Assembly: GCA_015488975.1 (NCBI GenBank)
Contig: WFMT01000258.1
Span: 1-5,946, forward strand
Reading direction: 5' to 3'
Source of the DNA: Campylobacteraceae bacterium
GTDB lineage: Bacteria; Campylobacterota; Campylobacteria; Campylobacterales; JALSKU01
DNA length: 5,946 nt
In this document: one piece after another, positions 1 through 5,946 of the stretch
Position numbering within the stretch: the stretch's first letter is position 1
Layout of the letters: every line of letters starts with the position of its first letter
Position numbers and translations under genes: made by a program
Notes under the pieces: model-generated
The model's database searches: none
The model's input: only the letters and a program-made list of their open reading frames with translations
What the model was told of the DNA's origin: nothing

Positions 1-671
1 AGATTTACTCTATAAAGCACTGGAATTCTTCCGTTATAAGATGAATAATAAAAAGCATCCTGATTATCATCAGCCCACTTTGGAAATATATTTAAACCTC
101 CGGTCACAACGGTTTTTTGATAGCTCAAAGTATAATCGGAAATAACAATATCACTTTTTCTTTTACCTGTTATCTTAGAAAATATAACAAATTTTTGCAT
201 CCAGTCTATAGAGGGTGCACCTATTGCATTATTTGCATCTATAATCATTTTATGTGCTAAAAAAGGATATCTTCTATCATTTGAAATTTTATATATTTTT
301 TGTGTAACGATATTTCCATTTTTTGCATTGATAAGCTTCATATATCCTATCAACGAATTGCCGTCGTTTCTGAGTTTAAATCTAAGTATCAAATTAACAT
401 GTTTATCACTTTGAAAATTATTTTTAAAATTATCATCATAAGAAGTTCTTATATAAGAATCATCTACGATAAAATTTGCCGATATTTTTAAATCGCCAAT
501 AAGTAATTTAAATATCTTTTTTTCAATTTTTTTAGAATTAAAATTTATATTTGTTGCATCTTGTACGATAATACTGGGTAATTTATCACTGTTTTTCACT
601 ATATCAATACTTGCATCATAAGCATATAATGAAACCAAAGAAACTAAAATTAAAACAATAATTTTTTTCAC
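1..671 (-). CDS. tolB: Tol-Pal periplasmic protein TolB, N-terminal part (3' end outside window)
   Basis: TolB is a soluble periplasmic protein that binds Pal and the TolA C-terminus and helps relocate Pal during outer-membrane constriction. My translation gives 223 residues running off the left edge; the full family length is about 400-430. It starts at GTG (669-671) behind a strong AAGGAG. The N-terminus MKKIIVLILVSLVSLYAYDA is a typical Sec signal peptide with likely cleavage after Ala17. An alpha/beta N-terminal domain follows (about 20-150). The start of the beta-propeller shows SIDWMQKFVIFSKITGKRKS (154-173), then DIVISDYTLSYQKTVVTGGL and NIFPKWADDNQDAFYYSSYN. The Y-T-L-x-Y-Q-K and G-G-L-N-I-F-P-K-W-A segments are what I recognise as TolB of this phylum. 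The frame has no stop between the start and the edge. pal is expected next. Confidence 0.9.
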   Translation of the reverse strand, partial: MKKIIVLILVSLVSLYAYDASIDIVKNSDKLPSIIVQDATNINFNSKKIEKKIFKLLIGDLKISANFIVDDSYIRTSYDDNFKNNFQSDKHVNLILRFKLRNDGNSLIGYMKLINAKNGNIVTQKIYKISNDRRYPFLAHKMIIDANNAIGAPSIDWMQKFVIFSKITGKRKSDIVISDYTLSYQKTVVTGGLNIFPKWADDNQDAFYYSSYNGRIPVLYRVN

Positions 672-676
672 GCAAA

Positions 677-682
677 CTCCTT
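677..682 (-). promoter_or_regulatory. Shine-Dalgarno of tolB, fixing a GTG start
   Basis: AAGGAG lies 5 bases before the GTG at 669-671 and shares one base with the TAA stop of the TolA-like gene (TAAAGGAG). It is one of the best ribosome-binding sites in the window and is the main reason to accept GTG as the tolB start. Confidence 0.75.
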
Positions 683-1458
683 TATTCATCTTTAAAATTA
701 ACTCTTATTTCTATATAATTTCCTTTTTTGTATGCTGGAAATTTTTCATCTTTTAAACTTTCCAAAAAACTTTGCAATTTTGCATTAAATTCGTTATTAT
801 AAGAAAGAGAATCTATTTTATAGCTGAAATCTCCAAACTTATCAATTCTTACAGTAACTGTTGCAGAATTGCCTGCAATAGTCCCTGGTGTATCTTGCCA
901 TTTTTGATCAAGAATATCACTAATTTTACCTAAATATTTATTATATTCTCCAGTATTTTTAGTTTTACTTGAATTTACATTCTCTAAACTTAAGCTTTTT
1001 ATAATTTTTGAAGCCTTGTTTTCAATTTCCAAATTATTACTTTTTTGTGGTATCCTGCTATTTTCATTTTGTACAATTTTCTTTGTTAAATTTTTTTCTT
1101 TATATTTCTTTGTATATTTTGAAGTGTTAATATTTTTAAATAAAGACTTTAAAGAATTTGAAACACTTGTTCGCTTGATACTCTTTTTAACTTTTCTTTT
1201 TTTATTTCTTTTCTTTTTTTCTATTTTCTTCTTTTTAAGTTTTTTTTCAACTAATTTCTTTTTGCGAGCTGCTTTATGTTTTTTTGGAGCCTTTATATCA
1301 GAGATACTAACTTCAATAAAATTATTTTTTGAACTGGAATACTGCTTTGATTTTATATCAATCTGACCCAAATATGAAAAAATAAAAAATAATAATGATA
1401 TATAAATCACAAGTGATAAAAATCCACCTATAAAAAAATAAGTGCTGTTTCCTTTCAT
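682..1458 (-). CDS. tolA: TolA-like (TonB C-terminal domain) periplasm-spanning protein
   Basis: TolA links the TolQR motor in the inner membrane to TolB and Pal at the outer membrane. This protein has 258 residues. One membrane segment lies at about 8-29 with a short cytoplasmic N-terminus. The periplasmic linker contains a very basic stretch (59-96: 25 of 38 residues are Lys or Arg, with only two Glu and no Pro). A Ser/Asn/Lys-rich stretch follows to about 168. The C-terminal TolA/TonB-type domain (about 171-258) has YLGKISDILDQKW, then TVRIDKFGDFSYKI, FLESLKDEKFPAY and IEIRVNF; this is the usual Trp, Ile-Asp-x-x-Gly and F-P pattern. The linker lacks the Pro-rich repeats typical of TonB, and the neighbours are tolQ, tolR and tolB, so TolA is the better name. 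Linker sequence is poorly conserved, so the call rests on domain layout and position. The TAA stop is 10 bases before tolB. Confidence 0.82.
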   Translation of the reverse strand: MKGNSTYFFIGGFLSLVIYISLLFFIFSYLGQIDIKSKQYSSSKNNFIEVSISDIKAPKKHKAARKKKLVEKKLKKKKIEKKKRNKKRKVKKSIKRTSVSNSLKSLFKNINTSKYTKKYKEKNLTKKIVQNENSRIPQKSNNLEIENKASKIIKSLSLENVNSSKTKNTGEYNKYLGKISDILDQKWQDTPGTIAGNSATVTVRIDKFGDFSYKIDSLSYNNEFNAKLQSFLESLKDEKFPAYKKGNYIEIRVNFKDE

Positions 1459-1460
1459 GT

Positions 1461-1853
1461 TTATCCTTGTGTAATCAGAGATACTTTCGAAAATCCAGCC
1501 TCTTTGACGCTTTTCAAAATATACATGATACTACCATATTGTAAATGCTTGTCTGCTCTTATATAAACAATGGTGCTTTTTGGTATTGATTTTGAAAAAA
1601 GTATAAAATTATCAGCAAATGCATTATATTGATATTGATTTTTACCAACAAAAACTTTTTTATTCTTTGTAATTCTTACTTCCAAATCAGGGATCTTGCT
1701 TAAAGATGTTTTTTTTGTACCGGTAGGTAATTTTATATTTTCTTCATAAATTATAGCAGGTGTAGTTACCATTAATATAGCTAATAAAACTAGCATTATA
1801 TCAACTAAAGGAGTTATATTTAACTCAGGTTTCTCATCCCAGTCTATCTTCAT
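1461..1853 (-). CDS. tolR: Tol-Pal motor protein TolR (ExbD/TolR family)
   Basis: TolR is the single-pass partner of TolQ. Its membrane aspartate takes part in proton passage, and its periplasmic domain is thought to contact peptidoglycan. The protein has 130 residues: a short cytoplasmic N-terminus, then LNITPLVDIMLVLLAILMVT (11-30) with the key Asp18 at the expected place after Pro15-Leu16. The periplasmic domain ends with IVYIRADKHLQYGSIMYIL (95-113), matching the conserved I-x-A-D...Y motif of the family. The start ATG overlaps the tolQ stop as ATGA, and no good Shine-Dalgarno precedes it, so translation is probably coupled to tolQ, which suits a fixed motor stoichiometry. The gene ends in TAA 2 bases before the TolA-like gene. 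Many annotations would call this exbD; the downstream tolB makes a Tol role more likely. A run of eight A residues (1709-1716) encodes Lys47-Lys48 and adjoining Thr bases. Confidence 0.9.
   Translation of the reverse strand: MKIDWDEKPELNITPLVDIMLVLLAILMVTTPAIIYEENIKLPTGTKKTSLSKIPDLEVRITKNKKVFVGKNQYQYNAFADNFILFSKSIPKSTIVYIRADKHLQYGSIMYILKSVKEAGFSKVSLITQG
1464..1468 (-). promoter_or_regulatory. Shine-Dalgarno of the TolA-like gene, inside the tolR end
   Basis: AAGGA lies 5 bases before the ATG at 1456-1458 and within the last codons of tolR (CAA GGA TAA). It supports the ATG as start and means that ribosomes ending tolR pass over the next initiation site. Confidence 0.6.
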
Positions 1854-2443
1854 GCTTCTTTGTTTTTACTTTGCAAATTTATACTCAAAAGTAAAGTTTT
1901 TTCTCTATCAACAATACTTAAATATTCATAAGCTTTTCTCTTTAAAAATATGTACCCGCTGTAAGCTGGAATAGCGACTAAAATTCCTCCGGCAGTTGCT
2001 ACTAATGCTTCACTGATTGCAGGTGCAATTATATTTAAAGATGCACTGGTGCCTCCACTGAGTTTTGAAAATGTTTCAAGAATACCTACAACAGTACCGA
2101 AAAGTCCGATAAAAGGTGATGTAGAAGATATCATAGACAGAGTTGAGAGATATGTAGTTGCATTTTTCTCAGCAACATTTGTACAAACATCAAATATTGC
2201 CGTTGAATCATTATACTGATTTGTACATTTTCTAAGTATCGAATCAGCTCTTACTGTATTGGTTCCCATAAGTATTGCCTCGAGAGAAGATTCCTCTTTC
2301 CTTATCAACGAATTTAGATAAAGATACCTATATATAACAACCCAAAAAGTAATCAAGAAATATAAGGACAACCAAAGCAAGACCGCGATGGTAATCATAC
2401 TACTTCTTGATAAATAATTTAAAAAAAGATCAGCTGCAGTCAT
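1850..2443 (-). CDS. tolQ: Tol-Pal motor protein TolQ (MotA/TolQ/ExbB family)
   Basis: TolQ is the inner-membrane proton-channel subunit that, with TolR, powers TolA from the proton motive force. The protein has 197 residues and three likely membrane segments: about 17-43, 101-122 and 137-168. The second and third carry the family signatures SPFIGLFGTVVGI (109-121) and ISEALVATAGGILVAIPA (143-160), with the conserved Thr117, Thr150, Glu145 and Pro159. The cytoplasmic loop between segments 1 and 2 is about 58 residues. The start ATG comes 3 bases after the atpC stop, in the same frame, and no Shine-Dalgarno is visible, so reinitiation by ribosomes finishing atpC is likely. A later Met at residue 16 is a poor alternative because it would truncate the first helix region. 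The gene overlaps tolR by 4 bases. Related ExbB proteins power TonB; the neighbouring tolB favours the Tol assignment. Confidence 0.9.
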   Translation of the reverse strand: MTAADLFLNYLSRSSMITIAVLLWLSLYFLITFWVVIYRYLYLNSLIRKEESSLEAILMGTNTVRADSILRKCTNQYNDSTAIFDVCTNVAEKNATTYLSTLSMISSTSPFIGLFGTVVGILETFSKLSGGTSASLNIIAPAISEALVATAGGILVAIPAYSGYIFLKRKAYEYLSIVDREKTLLLSINLQSKNKEA

Positions 2444-2446
2444 AAG

Positions 2447-2839
2447 CTAATATCTACTTTTTGCTACATTTTCAACTTTTGAGACAACACTTGCTATTGC
2501 AACTGAATCGCTACTGATGCTTTGAAGTAATTCTTTTGCATTTTGTATTGATTTTTCAATCTCAGCACTACTATCACCTCCAACATATACAGCACCATCG
2601 GCAAGTATGGTTACCTTTGTTTCATCAACTTCAGCATAGCCCCAATTTATAGCAACAATCTCATGTTTGCTGTCACTTTTTTCTATATCTATAACACCGG
2701 CTTTTAGCAAAGTTAAAAGCGAAGCATGACCAGGCAGTACACCAAATTCACCTTCACTTCCAGGTAGTGTAATACTGGATACTTCGCCTTTAAATATGGG
2801 ACCTTCTGGACTAACTATCTCAAGTTTAATTGTTTGCAT
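2447..2839 (-). CDS. atpC: ATP synthase F1 subunit epsilon
   Basis: Epsilon binds the foot of gamma and the c-ring, forms part of the rotor, and in many bacteria inhibits ATP hydrolysis through its C-terminal helices. At 130 residues the protein is close to the usual length. The N-terminal beta-sandwich (about 1-85) begins MQTIKLEIVSPEGPIF and contains the family hallmark TLPGSEGEFGVLPGHASLLT (24-43). NWGYAEV (65-71) and VTILADGA (76-83) complete this domain. Residues 89-130 form the helical C-terminal part, ending VVSKVENVAKSRY; this part is poorly conserved across bacteria. An AAGGA site 7 bases upstream sets the start. The TAG stop is followed after a single CTT codon by the tolQ ATG in the same frame. 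As the last F1 gene, it marks the end of the ATP synthase portion. Confidence 0.97.
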   Translation of the reverse strand: MQTIKLEIVSPEGPIFKGEVSSITLPGSEGEFGVLPGHASLLTLLKAGVIDIEKSDSKHEIVAINWGYAEVDETKVTILADGAVYVGGDSSAEIEKSIQNAKELLQSISSDSVAIASVVSKVENVAKSRY

Positions 2840-2846
2840 CTGCGTG

Positions 2847-2851
2847 TCCTT
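2847..2851 (-). promoter_or_regulatory. Shine-Dalgarno of atpC
   Basis: AAGGA lies 7 bases before the atpC ATG and immediately after the junction stem-loop, so the fold would leave it single-stranded. It supports the start MQTIKLEIVSPEG. Confidence 0.6.
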
Positions 2852-2857
2852 ATAATT

Positions 2858-2887
2858 AAACAGTCAGGAAAAATCCCTAACTGTTTT
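2858..2887 (-). promoter_or_regulatory. Stem-loop at the atpD-atpC junction
   Basis: In the minus-strand transcript, AAACAGUUAGG (2886-2876) pairs with CCUGACUGUUU (2868-2858). This gives 11 consecutive pairs including one U-G wobble (2879 with 2865). A further G-U pair (2875 with 2869) would leave a loop of about five bases. The atpD stop codon is within the 5' arm, and the atpC Shine-Dalgarno (2847-2851) is just outside the 3' arm. The base after the stem is not followed by a proper U-tract (AAUUAUAAGG), so this is not a convincing terminator for the operon. An mRNA-stability, processing or attenuation element between beta and epsilon is the likelier role. That role is inference; the pairing is seen. 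Confidence 0.5.
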
Positions 2888-4277
2888 TCATCTTTTGAGC
2901 TTTTTCAATAGCTTCTGCAATTCCACCAACCATATAAAATGCATTCTCAGGAAGATCATCATACTTTCCTTCCAATATACCTTTGAAACCCTCTATTGTC
3001 TCTTCCAAAGTTACATATTTTCCGGGACTCCCTGTAAAAACCTCCGCAACAAAAAATGGTTGAGATAAAAATTTCTCAATTTTTCTTGCTCTTTCAACTA
3101 CTTGCTTATCTTCTTCGCTTAATTCATCCATTCCTAAAATCGCTATTATATCTTGTAAATCTTTATATTTTTGCAACACAGCTTGCACGCCTCTGGCAAC
3201 TTGATAATGCTCATCCCCAACAATACTCGGATCAAGAAGTCTTGAAGTGGAATCCAAAGGATCCACAGCAGGATAAATACCTTTCTCAGCAATACTTCTA
3301 TTTAATACAGTTGTTGCATCAAGATGTGCAAAAACAGTAGCAGGAGCTGGATCGGTCAAGTCATCTGCTGGAACATAAACGGCTTGTACTGAAGTAATAG
3401 ATCCTTTTTTTGTTGATGTAATTCTTTCCTGTAACATTCCCATCTCTCTTGCAAGTGTAGGCTGATAGCCAACAGCACTGGGAATTCTACCCAATAACGC
3501 AGACATTTCAGAACCACTTTGTGCAAATCTAAAAATATTATCAATAAACATCAGAACATCAAGCCCCATTTCATCTCTGAAATATTCAGCCATGGTAAGA
3601 CCAGTTAAAGCAATTCTATTTCTAGCTCCAGGAGGCTCATTCATCTGACCATAGCATAAAGCGACTTTGTCAAGAACATTCGATTCTTTCATCTCATTGT
3701 ATAAATCATTTCCTTCTCTAGTTCTCTCTCCAACCCCTGCAAATACAGAATAACCACTATGTTTAAAAGCAACATTGTGGATAAGTTCCATTATTATAAC
3801 AGTTTTTCCAACGCCAGCACCGCCAAACAATCCAATTTTACCACCCTTTGCATAAGGAGCCAATAAATCTGCAACTTTAATCCCTGTTTCAAAGACTTCA
3901 CTTTTTGTACTTTGTTCTTCAAAAGATGGTGGATCTCTGTGAATAGACCAATGCTCTTTAGCTACTACAGGCTCACCAAGATCAACAACATCGCCGATAA
4001 CATTAAAAATTCTTCCGAGCACTTCAGTTCCTACTGGTACTTTAATAGGACCGCCTAATGACTTTACGCTCATTCCTCTAACCAAGCCTTCACTCATATC
4101 CATTGCTATCGTTCTGACAACATTGTCTCCTAAATGTGCGGCAACTTCTAAGACAAGTTTGTGAGACTTGCCCTCAACATCATATACCACTTCCAAAGCG
4201 TCATTGATTTCAGGTAATTTTCCTTCAAATTCTACATCAATAACAGGCCCTAAAATCTGGCTTATCATTCCATTCAT
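2877..4277 (-). CDS. atpD: ATP synthase F1 subunit beta (catalytic)
   Basis: This is the catalytic subunit of F1, where ADP and phosphate are joined or ATP is hydrolysed (EC 7.1.2.2), on the cytoplasmic side of the inner membrane. Its 466 residues match the family length. The N-terminal beta-barrel domain opens with ISQILGPVIDVEF. The P-loop GGAGVGKT sits at 152-159 (Lys158, Thr159). GVGERTREGNDLY at 181-193 carries the catalytic Glu184. Walker B is VLMFIDNIFR (241-250, Asp246). ALLGRIPSAVGYQPTLA follows at 260-276, and the DELSEED segment that pushes on gamma is at 384-390. All key residues are present. The AGGAG site and the family N-terminus support the start. The TAG stop lies inside a stem-loop that extends into the gap before atpC. 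The identification is certain. Confidence 0.99.
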   Translation of the reverse strand: MNGMISQILGPVIDVEFEGKLPEINDALEVVYDVEGKSHKLVLEVAAHLGDNVVRTIAMDMSEGLVRGMSVKSLGGPIKVPVGTEVLGRIFNVIGDVVDLGEPVVAKEHWSIHRDPPSFEEQSTKSEVFETGIKVADLLAPYAKGGKIGLFGGAGVGKTVIIMELIHNVAFKHSGYSVFAGVGERTREGNDLYNEMKESNVLDKVALCYGQMNEPPGARNRIALTGLTMAEYFRDEMGLDVLMFIDNIFRFAQSGSEMSALLGRIPSAVGYQPTLAREMGMLQERITSTKKGSITSVQAVYVPADDLTDPAPATVFAHLDATTVLNRSIAEKGIYPAVDPLDSTSRLLDPSIVGDEHYQVARGVQAVLQKYKDLQDIIAILGMDELSEEDKQVVERARKIEKFLSQPFFVAEVFTGSPGKYVTLEETIEGFKGILEGKYDDLPENAFYMVGGIAEAIEKAQKMKNS

Positions 4278-4285
4278 TTATTTAT

Positions 4286-4290
4286 CTCCT
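4286..4290 (-). promoter_or_regulatory. Shine-Dalgarno of atpD
   Basis: AGGAG lies 8 bases before the ATG at 4275-4277. A second in-frame ATG at codon 4 (4266-4268) would be 17 bases away, so the first ATG is the better start. It is the clearest ribosome-binding site in the ATP synthase part of the window, fitting high expression of the three-copy beta subunit. Confidence 0.7.
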
Positions 4291-4305
4291 TATTACTTAT
4301 TGCAA

Positions 4306-5190
4306 TCATTTTTGTGCCTCTACGCCACTTATAATCTCAATTAATTCAGTTGTAATTGAACCTTGTCTTGCTTTATTATACTCAAGGGTCAACTCTTGAA
4401 CTCTCTCACTCGCATTATTTGTTGCACTATCCATAGCTTGCATTCTTGCACTATGTTCTGCTGCTAACGAATCTATAAGTGAATAATACATATTGTATTC
4501 AAAATACTTTTTTGCCAATTCGTCTAATAATTTTGTATTATCTTCTGGTTCAACTTCAATCATTGATGTTGAGACGGAACTTGGCTCTTCAAAAGATTTT
4601 ATTGGCACAAGGTCAAGAATTTTTAATTCTTGAGAGATCATATTTTTATACCCATTATGAATAAGTATAACTTTATCAGTTTTTTTATCCAGAAAATCAT
4701 TGATAGTCTCATTTATAATCTCAGAAGCTTTATCATAAGTTGGAGCTGAACTAATACCAACTTTTTTATCATACATTTTAATACTCTTGAAATTATAGTA
4801 CGCAATTCCTTTTTTACCGATTGCTTTAAGCCTAATCTTTGTTTTTTTACTCTCATATTTGTCTAAAAGCTTATTTACTGCTTTAATAGTTTGAATATTA
4901 AAACCTCCACACAAACCTTTATCAGCAGTAATAAAAATTATATCTACAATTTTAGGATTATCATTTATATCAAAAAATCTACTCTTGATACCACCAACTC
5001 TGTATTTATTGATTTTATAAGATATTTCAGACAAAACATCATTTATTTTGATAGCGTATTCCCTTGAACGCTCAGCTGCTAATTTTGCTTTCATCAATTT
5101 TGCAGTTGAGACAAGCTTCATAGCCCTCGTAGTTTTTTGGGTATTTTTAACACTACCAATTTTCCTTTTAATATCTTTTAGATTTGCCAT
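4306..5190 (-). CDS. atpG: ATP synthase F1 subunit gamma
   Basis: This is the central rotor shaft of ATP synthase. Its N- and C-terminal helices form the coiled coil that turns inside the alpha3beta3 ring and couples proton flow to catalysis. The protein has 294 residues, a normal length. The N-terminus has the family pattern MANLKDIKRKIGSVKNTQKT followed by TRAMKLVSTAKL. ITADKGLCGGFN (about 87-98) begins the Rossmann-like middle domain. The C-terminal helix carries AEHSARMQAMDSATNNA (244-260) and YNKARQGSITTELIEIISG (271-289), the two most conserved segments of gamma. The start is set by an AGGA 6 bases upstream and by the standard gamma N-terminus. The gene ends with TGA, 28 bases before atpD. 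The 55-82 and 110-215 regions are more variable and Lys-rich, as is usual away from the coiled coil. Nothing looks broken. Confidence 0.98.
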   Translation of the reverse strand: MANLKDIKRKIGSVKNTQKTTRAMKLVSTAKLMKAKLAAERSREYAIKINDVLSEISYKINKYRVGGIKSRFFDINDNPKIVDIIFITADKGLCGGFNIQTIKAVNKLLDKYESKKTKIRLKAIGKKGIAYYNFKSIKMYDKKVGISSAPTYDKASEIINETINDFLDKKTDKVILIHNGYKNMISQELKILDLVPIKSFEEPSSVSTSMIEVEPEDNTKLLDELAKKYFEYNMYYSLIDSLAAEHSARMQAMDSATNNASERVQELTLEYNKARQGSITTELIEIISGVEAQK

Positions 5191-5196
5191 TTTTTA

Positions 5197-5200
5197 TCCT
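5197..5200 (-). promoter_or_regulatory. Shine-Dalgarno of atpG overlapping the atpA stop
   Basis: On the minus strand the junction reads TAGGATAAAAAATG. The AGGA lies 6 bases before the atpG ATG and shares its first two bases with the TAG stop of atpA. This arrangement supports the chosen atpG start and suggests translational coupling between alpha and gamma. Confidence 0.7.
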
Positions 5201-5946
5201 ATTTAACTTCAAAGGTATTTTTAAACTCATCTAATATTTTATTCAACTTAACTTTAATCTCATCATCAATTTTTTGTTTTGTTTTAATATCATCAAAAAG
5301 CTCTGGATATTTTGATTCTATAAAAGGAATTAATTCTGATTCAAATTTTGTTACAAGTTCAGCACTTATGTCATCAAGAAAACCATTGGCACCGGCATAA
5401 ATTATCACAACTTGCTTGTCAACAGGCAAAGGTGAATATGGAGGCTGTTTTAGCACTTCGACCATTCTTTCCCCTCTTTCTAACTGATTTCTGCTTGACT
5501 CATCCAAATCACTCGCAAATTGTGCAAATGCTTGCAACTCCCTGTATTGTGCCAAGTCAAGTCTAAGTGTTCCTGCAACTTGTTTTATAGCTTTTATCTG
5601 CGCAGCACCGCCAACTCTTGATACAGAAAGTCCAACATTTATAGCAGGTCTTATACCAGAATTAAACAAATCTGTTTCTAAAAATATCTGACCATCGGTA
5701 ATAGAAATAACATTTGTAGGTATATAAGCAGATACATCGCCTGCTTGAGTTTCTATTATTGGCAATGCTGTCAAGCTTCCGGCACCCAAGTCATCACTAA
5801 GTTTTGCTGCTCTCTCCAAAAGTCTGCTATGAAGATAAAAAACATCACCAGGATATGCTTCACGACCAGGAGGTCTTCTTAATATCAATGACATTTCTCT
5901 ATAAGCAACAGCATGTTTGCTTAAATCATCATAAATTATTAATGCA
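5199..5946 (-). CDS. atpA: ATP synthase F1 subunit alpha, C-terminal half (5' end outside window)
   Basis: This is the non-catalytic nucleotide-binding alpha subunit of the F1 sector, which alternates with beta in the alpha3beta3 ring on the cytoplasmic face of the inner membrane. The 248 visible residues open with ALIIYDDLSKHAVAYRE, continue into LRRPPGREAYPGDVFYLHSR, and contain VGLSVSRVGGAAQ. The Arg of that motif (codon 5616-5618) matches the alpha arginine finger that reaches into the catalytic site on beta. The C-terminal helical domain follows and ends in FEVK with a TAG stop. Family members are about 500 residues long, so roughly the first half, including the P-loop, lies beyond the right edge. 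The frame stays open to that edge; an internal Met at 5892-5894 is not the start, because conserved AtpA sequence continues upstream of it. The atpG ribosome-binding site overlaps the stop codon. The identification is firm. Confidence 0.98.
   Translation of the reverse strand, partial: ALIIYDDLSKHAVAYREMSLILRRPPGREAYPGDVFYLHSRLLERAAKLSDDLGAGSLTALPIIETQAGDVSAYIPTNVISITDGQIFLETDLFNSGIRPAINVGLSVSRVGGAAQIKAIKQVAGTLRLDLAQYRELQAFAQFASDLDESSRNQLERGERMVEVLKQPPYSPLPVDKQVVIIYAGANGFLDDISAELVTKFESELIPFIESKYPELFDDIKTKQKIDDEIKVKLNKILDEFKNTFEVK

Noticed and set aside
300..491. Plus-strand open frame of 63 residues near the left edge
   Set aside because: It lies fully antisense to the signal-peptide-bearing TolB reading frame, has low-complexity Ile/Lys content and no recognisable domain.
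1016..1366. Plus-strand open frame of 116 residues, very rich in Phe and Leu and looking like a membrane protein
   Set aside because: It is the antisense of the Lys-rich linker of the TolA-like gene. AAA codons read backwards give Phe, so the hydrophobic look is a composition artefact. No ribosome-binding site or homology is recognisable.
1850..1853. Possible frameshift between tolQ and tolR because the genes overlap
   Set aside because: The overlap is a standard ATGA stop-start. Both proteins have complete family-typical ends, so they are separate coupled genes.
2858..2891. Rho-independent terminator on the plus strand at the atpD-atpC gap
   Set aside because: On the plus strand the hairpin is followed by a short T run, but no plus-strand gene ends there and the stem has a C-A mismatch on that strand. 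It could stop antisense transcripts, but nothing supports this.
3056..3340. Open frames overlapping atpD (plus 3056-3340, minus 3356-3544)
   Set aside because: Both lie within the highly conserved beta-subunit gene in other frames and show no family features of their own.
4479..4664. Plus-strand open frames antisense to atpG (4479-4664) and atpA (5348-5566)
   Set aside because: These are shadows of well-conserved ATP synthase genes, with no start context or recognisable product.
1..5946. CRISPR arrays, insertion sequences, tRNAs, riboswitches or a novel gene system
   Set aside because: There is no room: coding sequence covers nearly all of the window, with a largest gap of 37 bases. No direct-repeat arrays or transposase-like sequences are visible.

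Overview
All genes in this window lie on the minus strand. They read, in transcription order from the right edge to the left, atpA (C-terminal half), atpG, atpD, atpC, tolQ, tolR, a tolA/tonB-like gene, and tolB (N-terminal half). The AT-rich base composition, the protein sequences and the gene order (F1 ATP synthase genes running straight into a Tol-Pal cluster) point to a member of the Campylobacterota (former Epsilonproteobacteria). I cannot name the genus with confidence from sequence alone; a free-living Sulfurimonas- or Arcobacter-like bacterium is a reasonable guess and no more.

Positions 5946 down to 2447 encode the end of the alpha subunit and the complete gamma, beta and epsilon subunits of the F1 sector of ATP synthase. 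All the catalytic and coupling motifs I looked for are intact: the alpha arginine finger, the beta P-loop, the beta catalytic Glu, the beta DELSEED segment, and the gamma N- and C-terminal coiled-coil signatures. The longest non-coding gap is the 37 bases between atpD and atpC. It holds most of a stem-loop that also takes in the atpD stop codon.

Positions 2443 down to 1 encode the inner-membrane motor TolQ-TolR, a TolA-like periplasm-spanning protein with an extremely Lys-rich segment, and the start of the periplasmic beta-propeller protein TolB. TolB starts at a GTG and runs off the left edge, so a scan requiring ATG and a stop codon would miss it. TolQRA-TolB, with Pal expected just beyond the window, use proton motive force to hold the outer membrane to the peptidoglycan and constrict it at division. 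ATP synthase uses or generates the same force.

The genes are packed as one apparent transcription unit. atpG has its Shine-Dalgarno overlapping the atpA stop, tolQ begins one codon after the atpC stop in the same frame, tolQ and tolR overlap as ATGA, tolA starts 2 bases after tolR, and tolB has its Shine-Dalgarno overlapping the tolA stop. I see no convincing internal promoter, RNA gene, mobile element, CRISPR array or unknown gene. This is core housekeeping DNA, and I found no previously undescribed system. The points most worth a second look are the atpD-atpC stem-loop, the coupled atpC/tolQ junction and the composition of the TolA linker.
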